A stretch of 64,000 nucleotides of DNA from Charina bottae (GCA_023362775.1 JALMGJ010000005.1:89911421-89975420), one strand, 5' to 3'; shown: positions 52,101-59,371, counted from the stretch's first letter. Made by a program: numbers and translations. Notes: generated by a model not told the origin, from the letters alone.

Positions 52101-54523
52101 GTATCAATTGATCACAGCTATAAAATCCAGTGATCTCCAAACTGTGGGCAATTAAGAGGAAAGCCATTTAAAAATACTTCCCAACCATTTTCTCCCTCTT
52201 CAGATATTGTATTCATCCGAACGTGGTATCCTGTGTCTGCCCCTGCCTTCTATAATCCAGTAACCTCTTTACTGAAGCCTCTGGGTGAAAAAACTTCCTG
52301 GGTAGGAATGAAGACAACGGGGCAGTTAAGACATGAGAAGGGCATCCGACTGAAGCAAAACAAGGATTCCCTCTATAAGGTCGGATCATCTGTTCAATGC
52401 GTTCGTGTTCGTGTGGGAGATTTTACTCATTTCGTTTCTGGTGCAGTGATTTAGATATTGCCCGCTTTCAAGACTCAGGGAAGTTCCTCCATGTGGGTAG
52501 GGAGACTGGGAGGTCTAATTTAGTTGTGGGCAACCATTTACTATAGGGATTTGGGAGGGTTTCCCCCACCTTTTATTGAGGGAAATAAGGATATACATAC
52601 ATGCATACATACACACACACACACACACACATATTGAGAAGGGGGCTGGATGGCATAATAATACAAAGCAAGAGGCATGAAAGGAAGGGGCAGAATTTTC
52701 CCAGGCTTTTGCTGCTGTTTGTTTAAAAGTTTTGCTACAAATTTGTTTTAAAGTTTTAAACCTATTCAGAAACTTAAATTTTAACAGTTGTTTTGCTTCC
52801 TGACTTTCTGGGAGTTTGCTGCTGAATTTTTTGGTGGTACGATCTGAGGTGGGTGAGACCACAGAAATTATTTTGGAGACTGCATGTAGACTGCAGATTG
52901 CCCTTTGGTGGATTAAAGGAAGAAATTGGTATTTGTATGGTTTTGCAGTGATTTGTTATAATGCAAAATGAAGTGGGTCCACTGATACTAGTGTACAACA
53001 AAGAAGTAGGGGAATGCAAAATGCTTCGTTCTAAATTGTGTTTTGTGTGAAATTTTGCAAAATTTGCATTTCAAATGCAAAATATTCCAGTTCCACCATT
53101 CCTGGAAGCTTTTGAAGCTTGAAACAAACAGGCTGGGTGGTTTTTGTTTTTGTTTTGCTCGGAGTAGGACATTCCATCACATGTTGTACTCAAAATGGTT
53201 CAGAATGAAATGTTTTGTGCACTCCTGAAAAAGAAGGTGATCATTCTTTTTTCTTTTCCCCCTTTTTAGCTGATAGTGCGGGAGAAAAAACATTTCAATA
53301 AGCTGCATATTCCAAAAGCTCTTCAGAAAGCCTTGCCATTTAAGAACAAGCCCAAGTTCCAAGAAAGAAAAAAGAAAGTTACAAAGGATAAGTGGAGACC
53401 AGCTGTTATCAGGGAACCGCATGAAAGAAAGGTAAGATCTTTATGGGCTTCATAGCAGCTCCCCACCTCCCATCATTTTCACCCAGAGTAGCTGTAAGCA
53501 TCACAGTATAGAATAGGGGTTTCTCTTAAACATGAAAGATGCCTTCCCAGCAAAATCAATTGAAGATTTGCCGTGGACTTCATTTGGATGTGGATTTGAT
53601 CCTAAACAGATTCATTTTGATTGAGTATCCTTGTTCCAATTCCACTAAGTATGATTGGAAGAATGCCTGTGTTACGTACTTATATAAATTCTCCATCTTT
53701 ATTGGATGGTTTCTTATTTAAAAAGAAGCTTCCTCACTTTTCCTAGATTTGAAATTGCAACTGTTATGGACAAGCATAAACTCTGCTCTGGTTGTAATGC
53801 TTTTTTTTTAAAATCCATGCAATGTGACATGGCTACCCTGCCAGTTCTGATTAACTCTTATCAGTGTCTACAGGTAACAAATAAAGTGACAGAGTTATTG
53901 TTATGAGTAGATTTCCAATGTTAGATTGAATTATTTTTACCAATCGAAGAGAATTATTGAATTATTTTTATTGTACAGAATGGTAGGTAGTTAAATGCAG
54001 GCTTACCAGCGGCCAACAGGCATTGTTCGTGTTACCTTTTAATAGTTTCCTGATCCAAGGATCAAGAAAAAGAGTATTATTTCTGAGACCTTTGAAACGG
54101 TGCCATAGGAAGCCTTTTTGCTAATGCTGGCCCTCAGATGCTAAGAGCAATAAGTAGTGAATATGGAGTTGATAATTGCTGCAATTTAAGCCCCAGTGTG
54201 CAATAGTATTGTGTCCTGTACTCCTTTTGGGTTGTGATTAAAACTTGGAATTGGGTTGGTCAGCTTCGGGTCACACACTTCCTTCTTGTGTTAAGGTTGC
54301 AGCACTGCTCTCTGCTCTGGGCACGGTACACAACTACAAGTTGCAGAAAGCCAAAGTGACCCATCGCCAGCAGATTAAGGAGCACCTGAAAGAGAAACAG
54401 AAAGAGGAAGAAGCGAAGCTGAAGAGGCAAAAGGAAGCAAGGAAGAAACTGTTTCGTATTATTGGGCAAAGGGAGAAGAAGAGGCAAAAGTCGAGCCTGA
54501 AGGGATCTGCCAAGAAAGAGTAA
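25906..54523 (+). CDS. BMS1: BMS1, ribosome biogenesis GTPase (22 coding exons)
   Basis: Joined exons give 1277 residues, close to the human protein (about 1280). BMS1 is an essential nucleolar GTPase of the 90S/small-subunit processome. With RCL1 and the U3 snoRNP it drives early 18S rRNA processing and 40S assembly. Visible parts: a basic N-terminus (KKKKR); a P-loop GPPKVGKST at 89-97; a conserved ECGCD segment at 132-136; a G4-like THLD at 184-187; an AARP2CN-type region (about 230-320); a long acidic linker (about 411-690) with a poly-glutamate run; a conserved C-terminal RIBIOP_C/DUF663 region (about 780-1100); and a lysine-rich coiled tail. All 21 coding-intron boundaries are GT/AG and phases match throughout with no internal stop. 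The ATG at 25906 starts the conserved N-terminus. Introns are filled with repeats but none disrupts an exon. Confidence 0.98.
26129..26370. mobile_element. hAT-like MITE with perfect 8-bp target duplication
   Basis: 242 bp with perfect 16-bp terminal inverted repeats CAGAGCTTTCCAAACT / AGTTTGGAAAGCTCTG, flanked by CATTAGAG at 26121-26128 and 26371-26378. Inside are repeats of a CGACACAC / TTACAGCAGGGCA unit. It begins only 48 bp after the BMS1 exon 2 donor. A second, inverted copy lies at 59372-59600. Confidence 0.92.
27173..27363 (+). CDS. BMS1: BMS1 exon 3 (P-loop, residues 59-123)
   Basis: Acceptor AAAACAG|GACC, donor TCAG|GTAAAA. Contains the Walker A motif GPPKVGKST preceded by six valines coded by a (GGT)n-like run, and the conserved [18 protein letters not shown]. 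Confidence 0.97.
27510..27894. mobile_element. Tigger-like MITE, copy 1 (BMS1 intron 3)
   Basis: Starts CAGGTAGTCCTCCATTTACG and ends GAGGACTACCTG; TA at the left end, TC at the right. Internally it has many TTACGACC/GTTAAGCGAAT motifs and an AACCGG..GTTGCC core. CAGG..CCTG ends with TA target duplications are typical of pogo/Tigger (TcMar) elements. Confidence 0.75.
28507..28586 (+). CDS. BMS1: BMS1 exon 4 (residues 123-149)
   Basis: Short 80-base exon found by phase and by the conserved [20 protein letters not shown]. Acceptor GTGGACAG|GTAA, donor CTG|GTAAGT. Confidence 0.95.
29165..29245 (+). repeat. LINE 3'-end-like fragment
   Basis: GATATGGCCTAAGGGCTAAT followed by CAATAAACTTTGATTTGATT resembles the 3' terminus of a LINE with a TTTGATT repeat tail. 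Family not certain. Confidence 0.4.
29625..29813 (+). CDS. BMS1: BMS1 exon 5 (residues 150-212, G4-like motif)
   Basis: Acceptor TTTCTCAG|GCT, donor TATCAG|GTATGA. Encodes the most conserved part of the G domain: [18 protein letters not shown] and GVLTHLDSF, then [16 protein letters not shown]. Confidence 0.97.
30040..30205 (+). mobile_element. 5S-rRNA-like SINE remnant
   Basis: GTTTGGATGGGAGACGAACA, then CAGGGCTGTAGGTT and, later, GGCAAACCATTTCCATACTG. It resembles the 3' half of 5S rRNA (TTGGATGGGAGACC) joined to a SINE body. Related pieces lie at 47195, 50930 and 62420. Confidence 0.5.
30539..30681 (+). CDS. BMS1: BMS1 exon 6 (residues 213-260)
   Basis: Acceptor AAATTTAG|GGT, donor GACAG|GTAATT. 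Encodes [16 protein letters not shown] and [19 protein letters not shown], the G domain end leading into the AARP2CN region. Confidence 0.97.
30790..30865 (+). repeat. LINE (CR1/L2-like) 3' tail
   Basis: TTGGTGGAGATGGGCGGTGA followed by TAAATTTGAATTATAAATAA and AAAC/AAAT units: the tail block of the family, here in + orientation, in intron 6. Confidence 0.6.
31134..31159. repeat. (TA)n microsatellite
   Basis: About 12 TA units in BMS1 intron 6. Confidence 0.9.
31815..32120. repeat. SINE-derived patchwork (5S-like family, probably minus)
   Basis: GGCATTGCCTTTCTCTGGGA, TTGAGTTCCCAGTCTAGTAT and AGCCCTGGGAGTTGCAGTGA correspond to the element at 61960-62085 (GCCATTGACTCCTC, CTTCCCAGTCTAACTTACAG). 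It is old and rearranged. Confidence 0.4.
32131..32425 (+). mobile_element. tRNA-derived SINE with BovB-type tail
   Basis: A tRNA-like head (GTGGCGCAGGGCGGTAGGCG, B box GAGTTCGATCCC), the body CTCAGCCTTCCATCCTTCCG and GGGGAAGGCAATGGCACACC, and the end GGGGAACCTTTCCTTTCC. The ACCTTT-type end is shared with Sauria SINEs. It is well preserved, so relatively young. Confidence 0.8.
32428..32465 (-). repeat. 5S-like SINE fragment
   Basis: CATCCAAGTATGAACTAGGC followed by TGAACTCTGCTTAGCTACA is the reverse of a 5S-rRNA-like segment. Confidence 0.45.
33402..33523 (+). CDS. BMS1: BMS1 exon 7 (residues 260-301)
   Basis: Acceptor TTCTGCAG|GATG, donor CCAG|GTGGGA. Encodes [28 protein letters not shown] and QIHMPG of the AARP2CN-type domain. 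Confidence 0.97.
33858..33945. mobile_element. hAT-like MITE fragment in intron 7
   Basis: TTTCTCAACCTCAGCAACTT and TGTGTGGACTTCAACTCCCA match the left half of the 6499-6616 element. Confidence 0.6.
34455..35880 (-). mobile_element. MIR/CORE-like SINE with internal tandem expansion
   Basis: The left part (34455-34646) is a minus-strand SINE 3' end: ATTT tail, ATCCCGCCTTTATT, and AACAACCCTGTGAGGTGAGT. It runs into the tandem array and ends at ATGCCTAA without reaching the tRNA-like head. TATAAATATA flanks it at 34445-34454 and 35881-35890, a possible 10-bp target duplication, though its AT-richness makes chance possible. The unit matches the interior of the intact SINE at 44531. Confidence 0.75.
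34647..35870. repeat. Minisatellite, 12 full copies of a 102-bp unit, open on both strands
   Basis: Twelve units each start ATGCCTAAGGCGGGACTAGA, preceded by a partial unit (34586-34646). Units differ at only a few sites, for example GTCTTTC versus GGCTTTC, and TTTCCCATT versus TTTGCCATT. At 102 bp (34 codons) no unit contains a stop in one frame of each strand, giving open frames of 412 codons (+) and 471 codons (-). No promoter, splice or homology support makes this a gene; it lies within intron 7 of BMS1. Confidence 0.95.
36131..36321 (+). CDS. BMS1: BMS1 exon 8 (residues 301-364)
   Basis: Acceptor CCCAACAG|GTGT, donor GAGAG|GTACGG. Encodes [17 protein letters not shown] and [20 protein letters not shown]. 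The preceding intron 7 carries the 102-bp tandem array. Confidence 0.97.
36730..36869 (+). CDS. BMS1: BMS1 exon 9 (residues 365-411)
   Basis: Acceptor TTTGTCAG|GAGG, donor GAGAG|GTAAGC. Encodes [20 protein letters not shown], the last conserved block before the acidic linker. Confidence 0.97.
37421..37827. mobile_element. Tigger-like MITE, copy 2 (BMS1 intron 9)
   Basis: Starts CAGGTAGTCCTCGCTTAACA, ends GCGAGGACTACCTG, with TA on both sides (37419-37420, 37828-37829). It ends 42 bp before exon 10, so the branch point and polypyrimidine region of that exon lie within or right beside it. Confidence 0.85.
37870..38609 (+). CDS. BMS1: BMS1 exon 10 (acidic linker, residues 411-658)
   Basis: The largest exon, 740 bases. 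The acceptor TTTCATAAG|C has a poor pyrimidine tract and lies 42 bases after the end of a Tigger-like MITE. Encodes [20 protein letters not shown], then a low-complexity acidic region. Its poly-E run comes from a GAG microsatellite (about 37969-38001). [12 protein letters not shown] is conserved; much of the rest is lineage-specific. Donor GTTG|GTATGT. Confidence 0.93.
39063..39164 (+). CDS. BMS1: BMS1 exon 11 (residues 658-692)
   Basis: Acceptor CCCTTTCAG|GGG, donor CCAG|GTAAAA. Encodes [20 protein letters not shown] and [10 protein letters not shown], conserved in vertebrate BMS1. Confidence 0.96.
39226..39328. repeat. (GGGA)n(GGAA)n purine tract
   Basis: About 100 uninterrupted purines on the + strand: roughly 9 GGGA units then roughly 16 GGAA units, in intron 11. 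Confidence 0.97.
41419..41662. mobile_element. hAT-like MITE with perfect 8-bp target duplication
   Basis: 244 bp with perfect terminal repeats CAGGGGTCCCCAACC / GGTTGGGGACCCCTG and target duplication GTCTAGAT (41411-41418 and 41663-41670). The interior has three tandem ~38-bp units (ATTGGCTCCCGCCTGCAAAC then a C-run). The subterminal CCGGTCCCTGGTGCC next to GGTTGGGG is shared with hAT/Charlie-like elements of other amniotes. Confidence 0.92.
41949..42103 (+). CDS. BMS1: BMS1 exon 12 (residues 692-743)
   Basis: Acceptor CTTACTCAG|TGG, donor GATGAG|GTGCGG. Encodes an acidic stretch, then [18 protein letters not shown] and [13 protein letters not shown]. Confidence 0.95.
43354..43435 (+). CDS. 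BMS1: BMS1 exon 13 (residues 744-771)
   Basis: Acceptor TTCTGCAG|GTAA, donor AATG|GTAAAT. Encodes [20 protein letters not shown]. Short; placed by phase and homology. Confidence 0.95.
43704..43780 (+). CDS. BMS1: BMS1 exon 14 (residues 771-796)
   Basis: Acceptor CTTTTTTTAG|AAG, donor GATGAG|GTTTGA, a poor match after GT. Encodes [18 protein letters not shown]. Confidence 0.9.
44122..44301 (+). CDS. BMS1: BMS1 exon 15 (residues 797-856)
   Basis: Acceptor CCCATTAG|GCA, donor GCTCAG|GTACAA. Encodes an acidic stretch, then [14 protein letters not shown] and [15 protein letters not shown]. Confidence 0.96.
44531..44750 (+). mobile_element. MIR/CORE-like tRNA SINE (full)
   Basis: Head GAGAGCTAGTGTGGTGTAGT with B box GAGTTCTAGTCCC, body TGACCTTGGGCCAGTCACAC, tail (AAAC)n. 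A 9-bp duplication AGTGTTATT flanks it (44522-44530 and 44751-44759). Its GACTCTGAGTTCTAGTCCCG to GGGCCAGTCA interior is the source type of the intron 7 minisatellite unit. Confidence 0.88.
45200..45388 (+). CDS. BMS1: BMS1 exon 16 (residues 857-919)
   Basis: Acceptor TCTTGCAG|CTT, donor GTGCAG|GTATCA. Encodes [20 protein letters not shown] and [20 protein letters not shown] of the RIBIOP_C/DUF663 region. Confidence 0.98.
45731..45911 (+). CDS. BMS1: BMS1 exon 17 (residues 920-980)
   Basis: Acceptor CCTTCAG|ATG, donor TGGG|GTAAGA. Encodes [38 protein letters not shown] and [15 protein letters not shown]. Confidence 0.98.
45984..46316 (-). mobile_element. Sauria SINE (BMS1 intron 17)
   Basis: Reverse copy: AAAGGTAAAGGTTCCCCCCG at the left, GCTGAGCCACCACGCCCC at the right. 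Near-duplicated flanks CTTCATTATA / CTTTATTATA. Confidence 0.93.
46836..47173 (-). mobile_element. Sauria SINE (BMS1 intron 17)
   Basis: A second reverse copy, with a perfect 12-bp target duplication CATACTTGGCTA (46824-46835 and 47174-47185). About 90 percent identical to its neighbour by eye. Confidence 0.95.
47190..47275 (+). repeat. 5S-rRNA-like SINE fragment
   Basis: AAAAAGCTAGGCAAGGTCAG, ACCTGATTAGGACTTGGAGA and GGAGGCC resemble 5S rRNA (AGCTAAGCAGGGTC, TTAGTACTTGGATGGGAGACC) with changes. The Sauria SINE at 46836 landed beside it. Confidence 0.5.
47323..47632. mobile_element. hAT-like MITE, complete copy (intron 17)
   Basis: 310 bp, left end CAGCCTTTCTCAACCTTC, right end CAGGTTGAGAAACCCTTG. 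TCTAGAC flanks both sides (47316-47322 and 47633-47639). The same family as the truncated copy at 3561-3850. Confidence 0.88.
47811..47869 (+). CDS. BMS1: BMS1 exon 18 (residues 980-999)
   Basis: A 59-base exon, too short for ORF detection. Acceptor TTTATAG|GCC, donor ACAATG|GTAAGT. Encodes [20 protein letters not shown]. Confidence 0.96.
48232..48354 (+). CDS. BMS1: BMS1 exon 19 (residues 1000-1040)
   Basis: Acceptor TTTATTTCAG|GCT, donor TTAAG|GTATGG. Encodes [20 protein letters not shown] and [14 protein letters not shown]. Confidence 0.97.
48716..49132. mobile_element. Tigger-like MITE, copy 3 (intron 19)
   Basis: CAGGTAGTCCTTGCTTAACG ... CAAGGACTACCTG with TA on both sides (48714-48715, 49133-49134). 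Another partial piece with TTACGACAGCAGTTGC lies at about 49225-49310. Confidence 0.85.
50198..50345 (+). CDS. BMS1: BMS1 exon 20 (residues 1041-1090)
   Basis: Acceptor GCCATGCAG|GGG, donor AGTG|GTAGGT. Encodes [20 protein letters not shown] and [20 protein letters not shown]. Noticeably more GC-rich than neighbouring exons. Confidence 0.97.
50930..51118 (+). mobile_element. 5S-rRNA-like SINE (intron 20)
   Basis: GACTGATCTCAAAAAGAGTA, TTGGTTAGGAGACCAGCATG and the body CCACTTCCATACTGTTGCTA, AAGTCACCAGAAGTTGAACT. The head is 5S-like and the tail is shared with the SINE at 44531. Confidence 0.55.
51596..51826. mobile_element. Tigger-like MITE, copy 4 (intron 20, internally deleted)
   Basis: CAGGTGGTCCTCGTTTAGTG ... 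GAGGACTACCTG, 231 bp, with a TA on the left (51594-51595) only. Shorter than the others by about 170-190 bp. Confidence 0.75.
52204..52379 (+). CDS. BMS1: BMS1 exon 21 (residues 1090-1148)
   Basis: Acceptor CCTCTTCAG|ATA; the donor TATAAG|GTCGGA is weak. Encodes [20 protein letters not shown] and [19 protein letters not shown]. Confidence 0.95.
52605..52632. repeat. (CA)n microsatellite
   Basis: About 12 CA units in intron 21. Confidence 0.9.
53270..53431 (+). CDS. BMS1: BMS1 exon 22 (residues 1149-1202)
   Basis: Acceptor CCCTTTTTAG|CTG, donor AGAAAG|GTAAGA. Encodes [20 protein letters not shown] and [12 protein letters not shown]. Confidence 0.97.
54296..54523 (+). CDS. BMS1: BMS1 terminal exon 23 (residues 1203-1277, stop)
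   Basis: Acceptor TTGTGTTAAG|GTT, stop TAA at 54521-54523. Encodes a highly charged K/E/R helix ([20 protein letters not shown]) and a basic end [20 protein letters not shown], probably a coiled coil and an RNA-binding tail. Confidence 0.96.
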   Translation, partial: VAALLSALGTVHNYKLQKAKVTHRQQIKEHLKEKQKEEEAKLKRQKEARKKLFRIIGQREKKRQKSSLKGSAKKE

Positions 54524-55110
54524 GAAATAGCAATCTGCCTCCAAGTGAGAAGCAGTTGGTAGTCTTCTAAACAGGTGCATTCAGAACCCCAAACCAGTTA
54601 TGCTTTGGAGGATTACATTCTGGAAAACTGGTGGACCACTGCCGTTGTTGCTAGATGGCCTACTCTGGAGGAGGAATGGAGCCTCCAGGGATGTCTGGAA
54701 CATTCTGTTACCAGCACAGAGAGTCTTGCACGTATCTGCCAATGCCTTTCTAACACCTGTCAGTAGGAATTGAGACACTTTATTCTCGAGTGACTAATGA
54801 ACAAGGTCTAAAAATACTCCAGTTTGGTTCTGGACTTGAATGACTATGCCTTGGAAAGGCAAGTGATCATATTTGAAAATAGACATCCAATGTAAATTGC
54901 CTTTTGTAACGTTTATCTACTGTTATATTGAAATAATCATAAATATGTTTTACATTTTAGTTTTGAATGTGACTAATTTATGATTTTGTGTTCAGTCCTA
55001 AGTGGTTTTACTTGTTTCTATTGAATATGAAACGCTTAGCACATAGTGGGATCTTAATACTGTTGCTTGAAAAACTCAGTTCATTAAAAGTTGAACCTGT
55101 TGCCAGATTA
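54524..55110 (+). other. Probable 3' UTR of BMS1
   Basis: No canonical AATAAA occurs in the first 500 bases. ATTAAA at 55083-55088 is the nearest good signal; AATAAA occurs later at 55439. A shorter end near the AATCATAAATATG stretch (about 54935) is possible. The true end cannot be decided from sequence. Confidence 0.4.
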
Positions 55111-55539
55111 AATGATAAGTTCAACAGTAGAATATGGGGGTGGAGAAAAGAGTGACTACTGAATGTAGATTTTTTTTAAAAAAAATATCTAATCTGAATG
55201 TTGCAAACGTTACAGTGCAGTTTTAATGAGTAGACTAAAACTAAAAGAGTTGCATCGACTTTAATGAGTAGATACTTTAAGACAGCCACAACTTATTAAA
55301 GTGGATGCAACTCTCTTGAGCTGTGTTGTCTCTAGAAAGATGGATTTGTCCACTTCCAGACTGAGCCCAGCCTGTGGTCAGAAAGAGGTAATTGAGGTCC
55401 AAAGTTGGGCATATCTGCTACTTCCTATTCATGTTGGGAATAAAAAAGCAAATTAACAAAGCTTTTACATGCACTCAGGTAATGAGCACACCCTTGACTA
55501 GATCCTGTTCAACCATCTTATAAGGGATTGCTACTTTCT

Positions 55540-56035
55540 AACTCTTGGGTCAAGAATCACCCACCAAGGAAACCAACCAACCGGAAAGGGTCCAGACGAT
55601 GGTTTTATTAGTCCAAAACTTGTGGGTTACAGGGAGCCACTGGTCTCTTGTACCCAGAAGTGCCAAGACTACATAGATTTTATAAAGAAAGTTGGTCAAA
55701 GACAGTTTGAGCATATGTACACCATAGCCAAAGACAGTAAATGGAGAAAGAATTACTTTACAACTGATAGGGAAACATAACCACAAGCAGAGGGTATCCG
55801 TCATGGTATGAGATGATACCGACACATTCCAAGAAAGGAAACAGCAGCTTTGATATACAAGTTGAGCTAAGGCCCTAAATATTGTTCTGACAAGCTGACC
55901 CTGGGTTTACAGCTGGAAGAGATAAGAGGTTCAGCAACATACATGGTTGAGCTCTCTCGTGGTGTGAACTCCTTTACCAGTTAATCATTAGCAGACACAG
56001 ATTAGTACAATAATAACAATTCCATTCTTAACAAT
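55540..56035 (-). mobile_element. Possible solo LTR
   Basis: On the minus strand it starts TGTTAAGAATGGAATTGTTA. It has GGACTAATAAAACC near 55600-55610, then a T/G-rich GGTTGGTTTCCTTGGTGGGT as in R-U5. No clear duplication flanks it. Confidence 0.35.
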
Positions 56036-56088
56036 GTTCCATAAGAGGTACTAAGGAAGACATCTATGAACTTAAATGTATAACAGTA

Positions 56089-56488
56089 CAGGTAGTCCAC
56101 ACTTAATGACCATTCGTTTAGTAATGGTCCAGGCTTACAACGGTGCTGAAAAAACTGACTTACAACCAGTGCTCACACGACTGTTGCAGTACCCCCACGG
56201 TCAAATGATCACAATTTGGGCACTTGGCAACCGGTTCACATTTATGACCGTCGCAGCATCCTGTGGTCACGTGATCGTCATTTTCGACCTTCCTGGCCGG
56301 CTTCTGGCAAGCAAAATCAATGGGGAACTGCATAATTTGCTTAATGACCACATTTGCTTAATGACCGTGGTGATTTGCTTAATGACCGCCGCAAAAAAGG
56401 TAACATTGGGTCGGATTTGCTTAATGACTGCTTCGCTTAGCAACTGAAATTCCAGTCTCAATTGGGGTTGTTAAGCGAGGACTACCTG
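56089..56488. mobile_element. Tigger-like MITE, copy 5 (3' of BMS1)
   Basis: CAGGTAGTCCACACTTAATG ... GCGAGGACTACCTG with TA on both sides (56087-56088, 56489-56490). Full-length, 400 bp. Confidence 0.85.
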
Positions 56489-56499
56489 TACTATACTTT

Positions 56500-58430
56500 T
56501 GTAAGTAAAATGGATTCAACCTGAATTCTTATTCCAGTCCACCACACGGGGGTTTTTTGAACCATTCCATGGACCTCTAGGGTTTCATGAGAACTTAATG
56601 GGGCTCCATGAGAGACCATGGGGAAAAGAAAGTTCACTCAAACACAGCCAGTTTTCTGTCACTAGAGCTTGGCCTCTTGATCAGGGATTCCAAGATTCCA
56701 TGCCCTGAAAAAGTTTGAAAAACTGCACCACACTCCTCATTTTGTGCCTGCTAAGTCAGGTCAATTCATATTGCTGGCAAGACGCCTCTGTTTTTGGAAT
56801 GTTTGGTCTCTGCTAAGAAACAGCTGTTGCTCATATATTGCAATACGTGGAGGTTCTGGGTCACGGCAAGCCACAATTTCTGTGTTGTTGCCAAGGATAT
56901 TACATTGGTGTGTCCATGAAGTCATCAGGAGCCGAGCTCAACTCATATGCAACCTTCTTTTGCTTCCCAAACTGTAACTTTTAAAAATATTCCTAGCTCC
57001 TCAGCCGCCCTATAGGTTCTCAGCATAAGTAATAATAGATCCTGTAGAATTTGCTAGGAGGTATAGTTGAGCAACATTTGGAGAAGCAAATGTACCCTGT
57101 TCTGGTGTCCAGCAGAAGAACAAAAGGATAAAGGATCAAGAGAGGTAGGTATCATGTACACAGTACGAAATACTGTTTGTCCTAAGATGTCCATACTATC
57201 TTTCCTATGTTGATGAAAGAGGTTTAAAGGTGATCGTTTTAGCCCATCGCCTGAGAAGATTAAATGGAATACTCTAGTTCCAAAGTAGTGAAAGTCTGGT
57301 TCAGTAGCATTGTCTTCTGGGATTTATGACATTCATCATCCTAGAAGACTAATCCTTCTTTTCCAGATGAGACTATAACCCTTTGAGTATTGATCGAAGT
57401 GTCCACATCCCTTCCACTAATAGAATTTCTGGGTGAACTAATTATTTTCACTCCTTTCATCTTGCCAAATGAAGTCGATAGCAAGGGCAAAATAAGAGTT
57501 AGCTTTAAGTGTTCTTGGCATCAAAGCTTGGAAGTGATGATGTGACCCCACGGGAACCTGATTGGACTTGCTACACTTTATAAGCCACTGAGGGAGTTTT
57601 CAAAAATCCTGAAATTGGAATGGCCTTCAGATGAATGAAATGGGTTGCTTCAATCCAGAACTTAAGTTTTCTGAACATTTTAAAATGAACATTGCTATTG
57701 CTTCTCCTTCAAGACCTCACAGTTGACAAGTATAGGAACGATCTGGAACTCAGTACGTTAGACCTTAACACAGTTTGTTTAATTTTAGCTTAATGTGTAT
57801 GAACCCAACTATTTTAGTTTATGTCCTATGGTTAAACAAATTATGGCTTAAGGCAAATCTAGGCAATGCACTAAAAATGGTGTACTGTGTTAATGAAAAA
57901 GAACTAATTCATTTCTATGTAAGTTTACTGAGAAGTAAATTCTGCTGAGCTTGATAGGCCTATTTCTCCGTAAATGTAAAGCAGAACTACAAAAGCTTTC
58001 TGCCATTGTTTCACCTTTACCTGCTAGGACCGTTTTCTTTTTCTTTAGAAGATCACAATCACTGAGCTGAAGTAGTCCAGAAATACTAGCAAATTGGTCT
58101 CTGGTGAATTGGAATTTCTTTACTATGATTTCAATATTTGGGGGCTTTCCAAGAGGAAACACCTGCTTGGTTCCTGTAAAAATCATCTTGTTTATCATAG
58201 CAGCTTGTATTGTTTAGAAGAAAATAAATATTTGGCTGCATTGGATGAAGTTAGCGAGTATAAGAAATACTCAAGGGAAAAATAGGTGAGCAGTAGACCC
58301 ATCATTGTAGTTAAGTAATGATTTTCCACTGAATGGAGCAGATTGAACTGGATGAGGAGAATGATGGAAATCAAAGCCCTCCTACAATTTCTGTTCATAA
58401 GTTCTGGAGTTTATTTTTCTTTCGTTTATT
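56500..58430. other. Intergenic, nothing assigned
   Basis: No gene or clear repeat recognised. A hAT-like MITE trace may exist at 56570-56730 (TTTGAAAAACTGC). Confidence 0.4.
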
Positions 58431-58439
58431 GTTACCTGT

Positions 58440-58640
58440 ATAACCTGCTTGGTCTCTGAGAGCTCAAGATGGCTCATATGGGGAGGAGAGAGTCTTATCT
58501 CCAATTTTAACTTCACAACAATCCTGTGAAGTTGGGTGGAGCTGAGTGACAGAGTGAGTGGCTCTAGGCTCCGTGCCTGATGTTGGTTTTGAACCTGTGC
58601 TCCCCAGATCCCAATCTGCATTATACTCATAGTAGTTCAC
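58440..58640 (-). mobile_element. Old MIR/CORE-like SINE copy
   Basis: CACAACAATCCTGTGAAGTT, GGAGCTGAGTGACAGAGTGA and TTTTGAACCTGTGCTCCCCA correspond to the body and B-box region of the SINE family at 34455 and 44531, much diverged. Confidence 0.6.
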
Positions 58641-58679
58641 ACACCCATCTGATGCATGAGAGGCACATGAAAACGTAAG

Positions 58680-58780
58680 AATCTAAGAACATCCTTGCTG
58701 GATTAGGTCAATGCCCAGTTTTGCTTCTCACTGTGGCCAAGCAGATGCAACCTAGGTGCTAGCCACCAGGAGATGGAGAC
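58680..58780. repeat. Old interspersed repeat
   Basis: ATCCTTGCTGGATTAGGTCA ... CACTGTGGCCAAGCAGATGC is a motif widespread in reptile genomes; family not named. Confidence 0.4.
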
Positions 58781-59171
58781 TGATTGATTGACTGATTTAT
58801 ACACACCATTTGTACAGTTGTCCATCTCATGAAGGTGACTCTGGATGTTGATAGCCCATTTCTACCACTGTTCCGTTCTATCCATTTGGAGGCACGCTTC
58901 TCATGCCACCAGCCTCCCCACCCCCAGCTTTTCTACCAGTGACAAGGGTCTCCAAATATTCTGGGGGGCAGGCACCAGTATATAATTACACCCGATGTTA
59001 AAAATAATTTTAAAACTGGCTGAGGTCTCATGAGATTTCATGGGAGAACACAGAGATCTTTTTCAGATTTGATTATCATGTATAATTTTGGCCCTCCTCC
59101 TCCTCCTCCTCCCCCCATCATTATGTCTTTGATGGCATTTTCCATGGAGCCATGTTCAAGGTGGTTCAAAG

Positions 59172-59370
59172 CAATTCGAAAGCATGCAAATGCAAGTAGA
59201 TGAATAGGTACCACTTCGGTGGGATGGTAACAGCGTTCCGTGCGGGTCATGCTGGCCCCATGACCACGGAAGCGTCTTCGGACAACGCTGGCTCTTCGGC
59301 TAAGAAACGGAGATGAGCACCACCCCATAGAGTCGGACACAACTGTGGAGGGGAAAACCTTTACTTTAAG
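59172..59370 (+). mobile_element. Sauria SINE, 5'-truncated
   Basis: Lacks the tRNA head; begins GCAATTCGAAAGCATGCAAA and ends GAGTCGGACACAACTGTGGA followed by AACCTTTACTTTA. Its tail was the target of the MITE at 59372. Confidence 0.88.
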
Positions 59371-59371
59371 C

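Noticed and set aside
56076..56461. ORFs of 123 and 63 codons on opposite strands
   Set aside because: They are inside the Tigger-like MITE, and similar ORFs occur in the other copies (37505-37795, 27491-27848). They are not transposase.
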